Shown one piece after another: positions 50,463-62,500 of a DNA stretch of 64,000 nt. Below the pieces are notes generated by a model that did not search any database, was not told where the DNA came from, and saw only the letters and a program-made list of their open reading frames with translations. How positions within the stretch are numbered: position 1 is the stretch's first letter; each line of letters begins with the position of its first letter. Both the position numbers and the translations under genes were made by a program. Source of the stretch: Dasyornis broadbenti (lineage: Eukaryota > Chordata > Aves > Passeriformes > Dasyornithidae); NCBI GenBank assembly GCA_013397935.1, contig VZRN01005202.1, positions 1,742,673 through 1,806,672 of the forward strand. The letters are read 5' to 3'.

Positions 50463-53400
50463 GTAGGTCCACAGCGGGACACAAAGTACTTTTGCAACAT
50501 CCAGAGTTAGCAGAAGGTGCTGATTTGTTTGTGTTTTCCAGAAATCCTGTATCAGTTTAACATGAATTTAGGGAGTTCATGAAACAGAGGCATCCTTAAT
50601 GCCAGCCTACCGAAGAAAATGTTAATACGAGAGCATGGCTAAAATTGACTGTTCACTGTGATTTAGGCCCAGGTTTCGTCTCTTTAAGCCCAAGACAGAG
50701 AGTGACTGCCAAACTTTGTCACATGCAGTAGTATCAAGGCTTTTCAGATGGATTTATGGTACTCTGGCAGTTCATCCAGTGACTCTAAGGGTTAACAAGA
50801 GCATTAGAAGAGCCTGCTCTCACTGTGCTTAATGCAGAGTGAGAGGGAAGAAATGGAGCCGTGTCTGTCCTACCCTTCCTTCTGCAGGTTGGACAGTAGC
50901 AATCTGGCCACGTTACAGCCTTTGTAACTTTCATAATGTGAAAAATGTATTAATTTGCTCCTCTGCCATCAAATGATCTTAAAATATTCTACCAACACTA
51001 TAGAACTGTTATAGGCTTGGTGTATTCCCTGTTTTACATCTAGGACTCACATAAGACATAGTATCTACCCCACTACTGAAGAGTAACCTGTAACCTACAG
51101 AAGAACCAGAGATTAAATCAACACTGCCAGATTTTTGAATGTGTTAAATAAATGCAACAACCATAGTCTATGGGTACTCAAGAGCTCTGCCTGAGCAAGT
51201 TTTGGACTTGGACTCTTCTCTCTTTAGAAGTAATTATAAACAACCGACATTCAAAAATGTAACTTTGATAAAATGCAATTTATGCTGAATTTGAAATTTT
51301 AGTTTATAAAGCGATGGAATTATGTTGAAATCTTAAGCATCTATATGCACCTGAAGTTTGAGCTAACACTGGCTTTAATGTCTCCTAACTACCAGTGTGA
51401 ATGCTGAAGTGAAATCTGCAATGACTGGGGCTGTAGTACAAAAAATCCTATGCAAGACTAGACTTTATTGCAGTCACGGAGAGATACAGAGTTAAAAGGG
51501 GTGTTATTACATAAATTATCATATATATTTGTTCATTAACTCCAAAACTGTTGTTGTATATATTATTCTGATTCAATTACCAAAAGTGTCATCTTTAGCA
51601 AAATAGTTCTTTCCTTGGAGCACTTAACTTTAATCCACTGCCTTAAATTTTGTGACCCAAATTTGTCAGTCAATGTACCTGCCATTCTTCTGAATTGCTT
51701 TTGTAAACTAAAATAAGAATATGCGTCAAATATGTCTTTCTGTTGAAATTCCGTGTTGTGATAAGTGTCCTGACAGGCTTCAGACTCAGTCATTGGTACC
51801 TCTTCAGCAGCCTGAGGATTTCTACTTCTTATCTGAAACTGATAAAGCTTTCTTAATGCTCAGAGCAGGTTGAGATTTGTGATCCAATGTAGTTTCACAA
51901 GATTCACAAAGGTTTCTTCTAGGTAATCCTCTCTAAGCCCTTCCTGTTAGGTATAATGCCCAGTGATTACTGATTTCCAAAGCTTTGCTTTTCCTGTGAG
52001 GCATGTTGTCCTTAATCAAAGCATCTGAAAGGGTGCTTAAAGTATCTCAGTCTTGAAATGATTCATAGAAGTGGCACCAGAATTGCTGCTTTTTGTTCTT
52101 CCAATGCAGAATATTTATAAATAGTTTTGTTGTGAGGAATGGCAGCCTGCTCAAAAATCAGAATTTACCTTGAGGGCTTTAGGACTCTGAAGTTTGTTGC
52201 TGCAACAGTTCTTCTTGTTGAAGTGGTTTATAAATTTCAAAGACTTCTGGTCTCTTCAATGCAGCCATATCATCCATTGACACATCCAGCCTTGCTTTCA
52301 TAGGCACTGTCTTTTAGTCTGGAAAATACTGCAGCCACAGCTTGCTCTATTTCGATTCATGGCTGAAAGTTCTACTCCTGCATGCAGTTTCAGCCTTAAA
52401 ATACCTGTTACAATCTACAGAGACAGAAAAGAAGGAACAAAAATAGAATCAAAATATCAAAAAGAAAACAAATGTCTCAAAGCGTCGTGCCAGGAGAGTG
52501 CTCAAGATATTTTTTAAGCAATGCCATCATTCCTGCCTTGGGCAGCTGACCCTCAGCAGTACTGTGGTAACTCAGATTGAACAACGGCTGATTTTTTTCC
52601 ACCTTTATCATCAGTGACAAGACATGCTGATGGCTAACTGCGTGATTGTGAAAAAATAAAAACTTACTCTAATCTTCAGGATGTCAAGTCTTTCCTTAAA
52701 GAGACAATAGACAGCTGAAGAGGAGGAAAACCTTCTGGTAGAAGTTTTCTTTCTTCCCACAGGAGGTTATGGCACCAGGGAAGCTGCAGCTGGAAAAGAG
52801 ATACTAGGTCTGCATATTTTTAACACTCGTTTAGTCCTTTCCTTACTTTTCTCAGTCAACTGTTTTACCTAAGCCAACTTTCCTATAAGATGTCTTTCTA
52901 ATGTACAGCAGCTGCTGTAATCACTTCCCACCATCTCATGAAACATGCAGATAAGTTGGGAAAAGCAGAGGATAATTTGAGAAGACACTATCCCATCGCA
53001 AATCAGCAGCCTCAAAAATGGACCCTGGCTCTTGTCCTCCAAAATAGTATCTGAGAACTCATGAAGCAAACTTCTATCTGATAAAGCTGACATTGACAAG
53101 TGGCCTTTAGCTGACACTGTAATGGGACAGAATTTCTAATAGAAGGGGTATTTCTAACAATCTACTTTTTTTAAGTGGGATAAATCAAGTTAAAGTGCAG
53201 AGCCGGCTGAAAAGCTAGCATTGTAAGGCAAAATGATCTCATGACAGGCAATTGGGATCCATAAATGTTTTAAAAATAAGGTCAAAAATTCATTTTAAAT
53301 AGGCCTGCTATTCTCTCATCATCCATTCCTCCCCCCTGCATCCATTCTCCTAATTCTCCTCTGTTCTTCTCATCTGTTGCTGGATGATTTTTTTGCTCTC

Positions 53401-56400
53401 TTGCGCCTTCATTCTGCTTTCTCTTCCCTACAGTCTGTTCCTTTTCTTTTTGTAAGGACCTGAATAATTCAGTTTAGTGTGTCTCCATAAACAGACAAAT
53501 GTATATAGCACTGTCTCTGCTGTAGAGCCAGACCTGTTAAAATTCTTTTCCAGTTCCATTGTGCTTCGGTTTGTTGTCGAGTTTTGCATCCTTTGGACTT
53601 CCTTCCCCCCCACCACCCACCCCCTCTTTTCAGGTTCATAACTAGGATAAATGATATCCAAATTCTGTATGGTGGATCACAAGGCTTAAAGTAAACCTAG
53701 CTAGTTAGCCAAAGGACAGGCTGATAATAAGTATAAATATCGTCCAAGAAACTGAATGCCTATTGTTGTAGGCAGTGTAAAATGAGATTACCCTAAAATT
53801 TTCTGACAACTAAGGAATATTGGGATGTATCTGCTCCAAAAAGGGTTTAGGCATGTGCATACATGCTCATGTCTTAGTGGGACATCAGATATTCAAAGCA
53901 CTCATGAACATATTCAGTGAAAACCTAATCCGGGTCTCCTGAATGAGGCAGATGTTGATGTACTATTATCATAGCTGCACTATCAGTCAGACCCTGAAAG
54001 AACTATGTAAGAATAAGCTGCAAGAACTTAGTCTCTCTAGGAGCTGGAAGGCTTTTTCTCAGGCAGTCTTTTTCAGGGCATTAGAGTCACAGCCTAACAG
54101 CAGATCATGAGAAATAGCTAAGGAGCTGTCAAGACAAAGCCATGCAGTTAGCATCTGCACTTGTATTTAAGGGCATTTAAATAATGAGGAATTAATCATC
54201 TATTTGAGGATTTACTTGGATTGTCTTACAGACTTTGTACAAATCCAGTTACTTAAAACATCAATTCTTTCCTTCAGGATGGCAGTAAATCCTTGAAAGT
54301 TTCTCTTTTTAATGTGCATTCAAGGACTGCACATAACACCGGCCACATTGGAAATAGTTCTTCACCTGTTAGTGACCACATCACTTCACTGTACAGAATC
54401 TTGGGTTTACTGCTTCTAAAAGCCATTTCCTTATTTGCAGATCAGATTTGCAAGCTTGTAAATACCCTAAAGATACAAGAAAACCTGTCTCTGGATACTA
54501 GCTGTGAACATTTCAATTGAAACAAACCTGTAATGTACTGAGTTTTGTCGGTTCCCAGTTGAGACTAGGAAAGAAGAATCATGCCTGTGTGTGTTAAAGG
54601 CCACGTACTTTATTGTGTGCCTGGCAGGATTCCAAGCCTAAAAATCAACGAGAACAAAGAAAGGAGCATTAATAACTGCATTATTTTTCCATAATGTGTC
54701 AAAGGGTTCTGCGCTGCCTTCAGGATGAATAAGGAGCTGTTTGTACTTTTCATGATCAATTAATTCCAGGTTCAGGATGTTGCATTTCAAATAGGTTAGG
54801 TTCCTAAAACACACAAACGTTTGTGTTGGACTATGGTTAGAAACCAGAATTCCAGCTTCTAGAATAGTAACATTCCTGTCTTCTAGCGCAATGGGAGAAG
54901 CTGACAATTTTATGTGAAACCATATAGCAGAAACTGATGCAAATTCCAGACTTTCTGAGTGCACAGGCTATTTGTAGAAAATATTAAATAAAAATCAAAA
55001 AGAAAGAAAAATACAATAACATATTTAAAGTATAGCTGCTTTGAAAAATACAGATCTGACATATTTGTTGTTAGAATACTAATTAAGAGAATACACAAAA
55101 CATTTTATTAGGATGTATGATTAACTTACCGAGTGAGAACTTTTTATGGTTCCAACTTATCTCTGCATAATGAAGGTTTCAGATCGGGATGTATTTTACA
55201 GAGCTGTTCTAACTATGCACAGCGATTTTGAAATTTACAGGCCGGCTTTTGGGGGTAGTTTCGGGGGGAAGTTATTTGGGAGAAATCTCTGCCAAACCTC
55301 ATGTGAAAAATAAACTATTCCAAATGGCACATGCAAGGGGAGCCAAATTCAGTTCCATTAATACTAGTAATAAAGAGTGACTTCTATAACTTGTTTGGAA
55401 TCATTCCTGCTTACACAAAGGTTAGATTTGGCACAGATTATCTGAACCAGAGGGGAGTCTGAAATGCTCGTGTCTTCATGCATGCGCTTTGTACATGCTC
55501 TCGTTTACCAGGGGAAACAGTTCTGGTGCCATATGTCGTCTTATCAAAACTCATTGGTACAGTTTATACCCTACAATAGTATGTGAATTCCAGAAATGCA
55601 TCATGCCATCCATTCCACAAAGTGCCTGAGCATACAACTGGGTTCTGTTGTTTTTCAGTGCAGGGGGGGTGATTCTGAGGAGGACAAACACTAAGCATTT
55701 CTCTTATTTCATTCAAGTTGTTGAAAGAAATCAGACAAAAAACATGCAGTGCTGCCAGGTTGTGGCCATCCTTGCAGGCTTCCAGTACTGAGAGATTCCA
55801 AATTTACACATGTGCCAGCAATCATGTCCCTTGCAGTTAGGACAGGTTCTTCTGATATTGCCCAAATGGAGGATTTGAGTGGGGCATTGCTGAGATCATG
55901 ACAGCTGCCATGGATCATCTTGATATGATATGAAGGGCCCTAGAGGTTTTCCATTGTATACATTTTGCCTAATTTGCCAGTATGTTAAGGGAGGAAAGAA
56001 ACAAATCTCTAACTGATAATTATATTGATGAGGGGAGTTTGCAAGCAGGTAATCCATGCTGTTTAGTATGCTGAACTGTTACTGTGTTTCAGCACATAGC
56101 CTACACCTCTGCAGCTTTTATCTGTGGGCTTTTTAATCTGTGGGGCACAGAAAATGGGCACAAATGGCCTTTTTGGAGCTAGGCTGTAAACTGGCTTGAC
56201 TGCAGTTCTCAGTAGTAGCTGGGTCTTTGCAATTTGCTCCGGGTTTGGCAAGCTTCTGCCAGTATAGGCTTTAACAAGTTTCTCACTGTTTGTTGGTCAT
56301 TCTGTAGACAGGGGACTGTGTGGCCACATTCCCTGAGCGTGTGTGCACACTGTGCCAAAGCTCAGGCCAGCGTCACGTGGGGAAGCTGGCAGAGCACTGA

Positions 56401-58929
56401 GATTTTAACACGGAGCCTTCGCACGTGGGACTGCCAAAGGCAGCACTTTGCACCCTGAGCTTTCCCTTATTTACCCCAGTGATACTTCTCCGTGACAGCT
56501 TGGTCCCGACCCGCAGCAGCTTGGTGCCCCACACACCAATAGAATCAAATGCAGCTGCTCATGGGTCTGACTACAAGGGAGGGGGGAAAGTAGGCTTCCT
56601 TTTAAAATTGACCTCCTCTTCCTCAAGCCATTAGTAAGAGGCCTGCTTCAACTTCTGGAAGGGGGCCCCGGTTACAACACTCATTTTTTAATCACAAGAC
56701 AAGTCTGTAATGCCACCAAAATTCATGTCTGAGGCTAAGCATGCACTTAGGTATTTATTGGATCAGGCCTGAAATCAGGCCTCAAACCTGACCCCTTTTC
56801 AGGCACAAGCTTTGGCCTTTACTACCAGGTATCCGGTGCATTTGTCAAATAGATGCTGACATGGTTGACTTCTTTTTCAGTTCTCACAACTTAATCTCCC
56901 TGGGTCATGTTCATGTTCAGTGTGTTGCTGATTAAAAAGAAATCTCTTCCCTAAAGCATACCAGTGATCCAAAGAGTTGCCTGGCTACTCTTGTCCCAGA
57001 CAACACCCCCTTTCCTAAAGATGCTGGTCACTGTCCAGCTCTGCCTTCTAGGGATAACATCCCACTAAAACAGAGAGTGGTTTGGACAAAGGACTGCAAA
57101 ATTTGTCCATTTAACATCACGGAAAGCAGAACGACCTCAGCGAGGCAAACAGCAGTGATTGCCCAGTGTGTGCAGAGCTTGGAGGTCAAGGGTTGAGCTT
57201 GAAAGAAGCTGGGTCAAGTAATACAACTGTGTCATTGAGGCTGTTAGAGAGCACAGATCTTGTATTTGTTATAGTTAAGTATGTGATAGAAGCCAACTGA
57301 AATAATGGACTTTTTATTACTTTTGATTTCTGGATTGAGTTCTTCTGTTGCATAACTGTGCAGCACTTCTCATTACTGCAGCGCAAGGTCTGAGGTGGAG
57401 GCCTTGGGTCTTCTTGAGTTTTGCTGAAGCTCCTCACTGCAAAATGCATTAGCTGAACTGCTTGTTAAATTTCAGCCCAGGCACGGTTTCAGCAGTCAGG
57501 GTGTCAGTGCTCTGGCTACATTGTTTTCTTGCAGTTAAAGAAGACTAAAAAGTTCAAGATTTCTTCACAGCCAAGGTGTGAAAAGTAATTAGAATGTATT
57601 GCTGGGTGCTGGGTATACGCAATTATCTGTGAATATATAAAGGCCCTATTTTTCTCAACAAACAGGTGACGTTGTTATAATTATTTAAAATGAAAAAGAA
57701 AGTCAGTGACTCAGACATGGAGAGATTGGGTGGATAACTTTATTAGTTCCCAGTCTAAGGTCTGTAGTGCAGATGCTAATCTAATATCAAGACTGCATTA
57801 AAATAAAGCAGAAAATATGGAAAAAGAGAACTGCAGTTACCCTGTAAGGCTGGTGCTGTACATAACTTTGACTGTTCTGCTCAAGGCCAGCTATTTGCAG
57901 TGTTCAGCCCTAAGTCTGGCTCTTAAAAAACACTGGAAAAGGGAGCACTAGCATCTTCCTTCTTGCTCCATACAGAATCTGACTGGAACACATTCCTTCT
58001 ATCAAATGTGCTGAGTTTTGAGAAGTTCTGCAAAAATTAGTAATCAATTTAATCGTTGTTTGCATTTGGGCTTTTTTTAAACCAAGCAAGAACACTAAAA
58101 AAGTTTAGTAAATTGAATTTGTAAGCAGAAATTTCCCAATGTAGAATGGCATCATGCAACCTAGTCTGAAGGATTGATTTCTGATTTAATTTTTTTTGTT
58201 AGTTTGGTTTTTTGGTTTTTTTGAGACATTATTAAGATTTTTTAATATATGTTAAACAAGTGGTTTTGACACTAAACACTAAGAAAGCAAGAGCAACACA
58301 CACTGCTGCCTGTGTTTTTGCTTTGTCCTCATCAAATGGCCTGACTGCTGTATTGAGTGTCATGTTGCCCAATATTAAGTAGAGACATTCCAGCTGAACT
58401 GTATGTCGTAAGTCCAGTATGATAGGAGATATTGAGTCTTCTGTAAGCCAGGTGATATTGTAATGTCTGCCTTGTGAGCAGAAGTACGAGTTCTGACCCT
58501 GCTGCCTCCAAGAGTGTCCTGCTGTTCAGGACAGATGATATGTGAATAACCCAACGTTCCAGAGTAGCATAGATTTCATAAAGTTATATCAAATCTAGCA
58601 TGTAAGTTGTGAATGCGTACAGCTGAGCAGGAGGACAAATAATGGTATCTCCTCTAAAATGCAGTCTGGTCACCAATTGTAAGATTTTTCTAGATTTAGT
58701 CTATTCACCTGTTTTCCTGCTAGGCTGGAATAATGATTGACAAAATTAGTGTTGTAAATAATGCATTTCTGTGTTAGGAATGCCAGTGCTGCCCATGACA
58801 GCAAACAATGGCAGTAGCTCTGAAGAAACCTGGACCCTGGGGTAGCCTGGATCAGGTGTATGCTTTACACCATCAGCTATTCCAAGAAAGGTCAGAGTAG
58901 CAGATACCTAGAGTGAAATTTTGACTTTG

Positions 58930-58980
58930 AAGTTACTCACTTTGAAGTTTGAGTGTGACTCAAAACAAAGTGAGTCACTC
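58930..58980. repeat. Compact imperfect inverted repeat with AP-1-like site
   Basis: The left arm (actcactttg and gtttgagt) and the right arm (actcaaaac and aaagtgagt) fold back around the three-base loop gtg. A two-base bulge lies in the left arm, and pairing extends outward past one mismatch (agt-actcac with gtgagt-cact). The total stem is around 20 base pairs in 51 bases. The right arm contains tgagtcac, an AP-1-type sequence. The left arm also holds a direct repeat of ctttgaagtt with a 16-base spacing. This is slightly short for a microRNA precursor. Confidence 0.65.
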
Positions 58981-59472
58981 GGTTTCAAGAGTTTCTTGTA
59001 ATGCAGTAAGCATGGTTATATTAAATTATATTCTATAGGTCATAATGTGATGATAATTCCTTCAAGATAAGATTAAAACTTATAATTTGAAATACATGCC
59101 CATGCCTTCCATCCCTGGTCTGCCATCATCAAAACAAAGTCATTCTGACAATCTAAATTCAATCTTTCCTGTGGAATGATTGTGGGGAATTTAGCAAAAT
59201 GCTATCTAGTGATACCCACCAGTGGATCAGTGTGAACATTTACATTTGCGTTTGAAGCTAATTTGTAATGTATTTCTCTAAATTTGCTAGGAAGATGCCT
59301 GTCAAGTTAGCAATTAAACTGTAATTTGGTCACTGAGGTGTTTACATGGATTAATAGATCTCTCTCTTAAGCGCGTGCTCCTGGGTTTGAAGTAATAGCT
59401 ATACTGCGTGGTAGCATGACCCCACTTGAGTTTCACACACACATGCACAAAATCAAATTCCATCACATTTTA

Positions 59473-59528
59473 ATGCAAATTTTACCTTTGCAAATGATGG
59501 CCTGAAAAGAATGAGTTTCCATGGTAAC
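59473..59528. promoter_or_regulatory. Octamer plus palindromic RFX X-box (candidate enhancer element)
   Basis: atgcaaat (59473-59480) is a perfect octamer (POU) site. gtttccatggtaac (59515-59528) is an almost perfectly palindromic X-box of the RFX family type (GTTnCC-ATGG-nAAC class). Between them ttgcaaatgat offers another POU- or C/EBP-like site. Such clusters in the introns of developmental and ciliary or polarity genes are often enhancers. Function here is inferred from motifs alone. Confidence 0.4.
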
Positions 59529-62500
59529 CTTAGGGAACACATAACCTGTTTATCATAACTTCTCCATGAAGCAAGACAGGGGGTGGGGAACGTGCTTTGA
59601 TGTCAGCTGTATTTTTCTGTAGACAGCATTCTGTTCTAGCACATATAGAGAATTTACCAAAATGCTCGTGTACTGTCCTCAATCAACTTTTTTTTTCCCT
59701 TCTGAGAAACAAAAGCAGTCATATGGAATAATATAGGAGGTAACTGCAGTAGGTAGTGTTCAGCTCCGTTAACTGACCTTTCAGCTCCTGTCTATAGTTT
59801 GACAACTAGGTCAACGTTTTGAAAGACCAATCAGAAATTAATAGTTAACAGATCTCTTCCATCACTTTATCTTTCCTTACTTTCCCTCCATGCTTTAAAC
59901 TTAGCCCTCAGGTATCTCTGCTGCCTTTCAAAGCCACTTTTTTTTTTCTTGTTCTTCCACTTCACTGCTGAAAGTACTTTTTTGAAAAATGCCTTGAAAT
60001 ATCTCCTATATTTTGGAGCTACCACAGAAAAGAACGTATTGATTATACTTCACATTCAGTGCTGACTTTCGGAGTTGAGGTGGTGGCTCCTGGAGCTGCC
60101 ATTAGTGAGAGTGAGTTTGATGGCTGTGAGCATCTGTAAGGTTGTATTTTTCCTGCAGATGCACAGTAACTCCTGGCTAAAGGAAAGTATGTCTGCAACA
60201 TTTTTTTAAGGTCATTAGGAGTAAGGAACAGATGTTGAGGTTTTTCAGAATGCTGCTTTGAAGTGCCACTTAGGAGTCAACTGACAAGACTGACCCTATA
60301 GGCAGTGATTTTTGGGACTGGAACACAGAGGAACCATTGCCCACAGTTACCCATCTGGTATCCATCTGGTACCAGCAAACAACAGACAGTACCAAATCAC
60401 AGAAAAACTGTACCAACTGCTAAATTGGTATCAGCAAGCAAAGAAGGTCACCACCCAACAGCAGTTGCAAGCAGGAGAAACAATGTCTGTAACATTTACA
60501 GACTGGTATCTGAAGATCCGGAGGAACCTGATGCCACAGCATATGGAAAGCAATTCCTGTCTCTAAGCCTGCTTATGCTGATGTTGTTTGCTCAGTATTA
60601 ATCCAGGTGGGGGGGATGGGTGGTTTGGGTTTGGTTTTTGTTTTTTTTTTTGTTAACCATATTGATTTTGCAGTGTGGAGAGCTTTTGTCACGATGCCAT
60701 TGAGAGAGCGCCTCTCTTTATTGGCATCTATGTTTAACAGGATTAAGGTGGATTTAATACCCTGTGCTACAGACTAACCATTCAAATTCTAGAAGTACTG
60801 TTCCATAGTGGTGTCAAATCACAATGGAAGCAGTTGAAGTTAACTTTTAACGCCGTGACGATTTACTCTGCAGTTTTTCTTTGATGTGAAGTATTCTTGG
60901 GGAGAGCTGTAGCAGGGGGTTGTTTTCCAATTTTATTGCCGTCTTCCTCTTCTTCCCTTTGGTCATTTTCCCCCTTCTTCCTCCTTTTCTTAAAGCAGTG
61001 TGCTGGTTTGTACAGTAGCTAAGTGCATAAAATGCAACAATACAACAGTGAGAGATTTAGTGTCTCTAGGTGCTACCCCTTCTACTCTTGAGGACCTCCA
61101 GCAAGGCATGATTTTATAGACAATGAAAGGCTTGCTCTCCCCTGTGAAGCTGCCTGCCTGCAGGAAGCTTTTCACTGTCTAGTTCCACTACTTGCTCTGC
61201 AATTTAGTTCCATGCCCTGCTATTTCCCCCTTCCCTCTCTCCTTTCTTCCCCGACATACGAATGCATATACCCCCTGCGTGCACATTCAGCACCAGCACC
61301 AGATGTAGACACAGCAAAATAGCATTATCTCAATGTGTGCGTTAAAACCCTTAAAAATACACCAAACATTTTCATTTTGCCATCCTCATCATAAATGGAA
61401 ATATTGATCTGTCCTCTGTTTGCTTTCCAGGTTCTGACACTGTCATTTCATTTTCGCTAAAAAGAACACAAGCTCATGGCTGAGCTGCAAAGCATGGCCA
61501 TTACACCCTGGCATTGGTGCCAAGAACTCTGCTGACTTAGCTAGAGAAAGCTGCTGAAAGCCCCTGACTTTGAGAGAAAATTCAATTCAATTCACTTCAT
61601 ACAATGTCTCTCATGAAGTATTTCAAAATGCCTTATATCAGGAGATAACATAATGAGAAAATGCTTTAGAGAACTGGGTATTCAGATAGCAAGACAAAAT
61701 GATACACAACAATGAACTGGAGTAAAAGAAAAGACGACTGTCATTTAAAAGCAGTAATCATCTGGATAAGTAGTCTTGTAAACTAATTACAGTGAGAAGA
61801 GAAGCAAAGAATGCAAGACTGGGAGGAACAAGAAGCAGCTTAGTTTGAAACAGGCTAAAGCAGAGGACTGGTTTCATGGGGGAAGAGGAATTACGCAGAG
61901 TATTGTAGAACAGCTAAAGGAGAGCTGCTTTAGAAATGTATCCACACATGGATTAGTATGCTGTATATTGCATCACAAGTGTATCTCTGTGACAGGTTAA
62001 GTTATTCTCTTTAGTGACTGGGAAGAGATTAATTACATTGGCCTGGTTCAGGGGAAGAGCAATGGAAATGCCTTTTTTGTAGGAGAGAATCAATGCTGGG
62101 TTTTTTTTTTTTGATTCTTGTTTTGCTACTTTTAAGATTTTCTCTCAACTCAAGGGCTTCTGTTTGCCTCTACTTTGAGAATAGGTTTGAAAGTGAGAGG
62201 GTGTTGCAAATCTGGGGCTCATTAAAGACAATTAAGAGATAGAATTAACCAAAACATATTATACAACTAATGGAAAAGGAAGCCACCCACAGAGACAGAC
62301 ATAGGCCAGGAAATGATCTCATTTCGCTTGGTCAAAGGAAACCATAGTCCTCCAGCACCAGGGATCGGGGGATCGCGGAGCCAGGGTTCAGAAGGCAGAG
62401 TGGGGGTGTGCAAAAACGCTGTGCAGTTCTGGCTTCACCTCCATCTTTGCTGTTTTCTCTTTCCTTAGTGTTGCAAGATACAGCAAATGCTGAGAGCTTG

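Noticed and set aside
51560..52440. Minus-strand segments that read like decayed coding sequence in changing frames
   Set aside because: Several 30-50 codon open stretches occur, but in all three minus frames with stops between. I could not match any to a known protein, so the pattern is not distinguishable from chance. A translated search of 51500-55000 would settle it.
54638..54964. 108-codon minus-strand open frame
   Set aside because: No family recognised, no splice sites or promoter, and AT-rich intron context. Its length is within what random sequence gives over 64 kb and six frames.
60305..60601. Open frames with WYQQ, reminiscent of immunoglobulin V framework 2
   Set aside because: Only four residues match. 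The conserved Cys pair and other framework motifs are missing.
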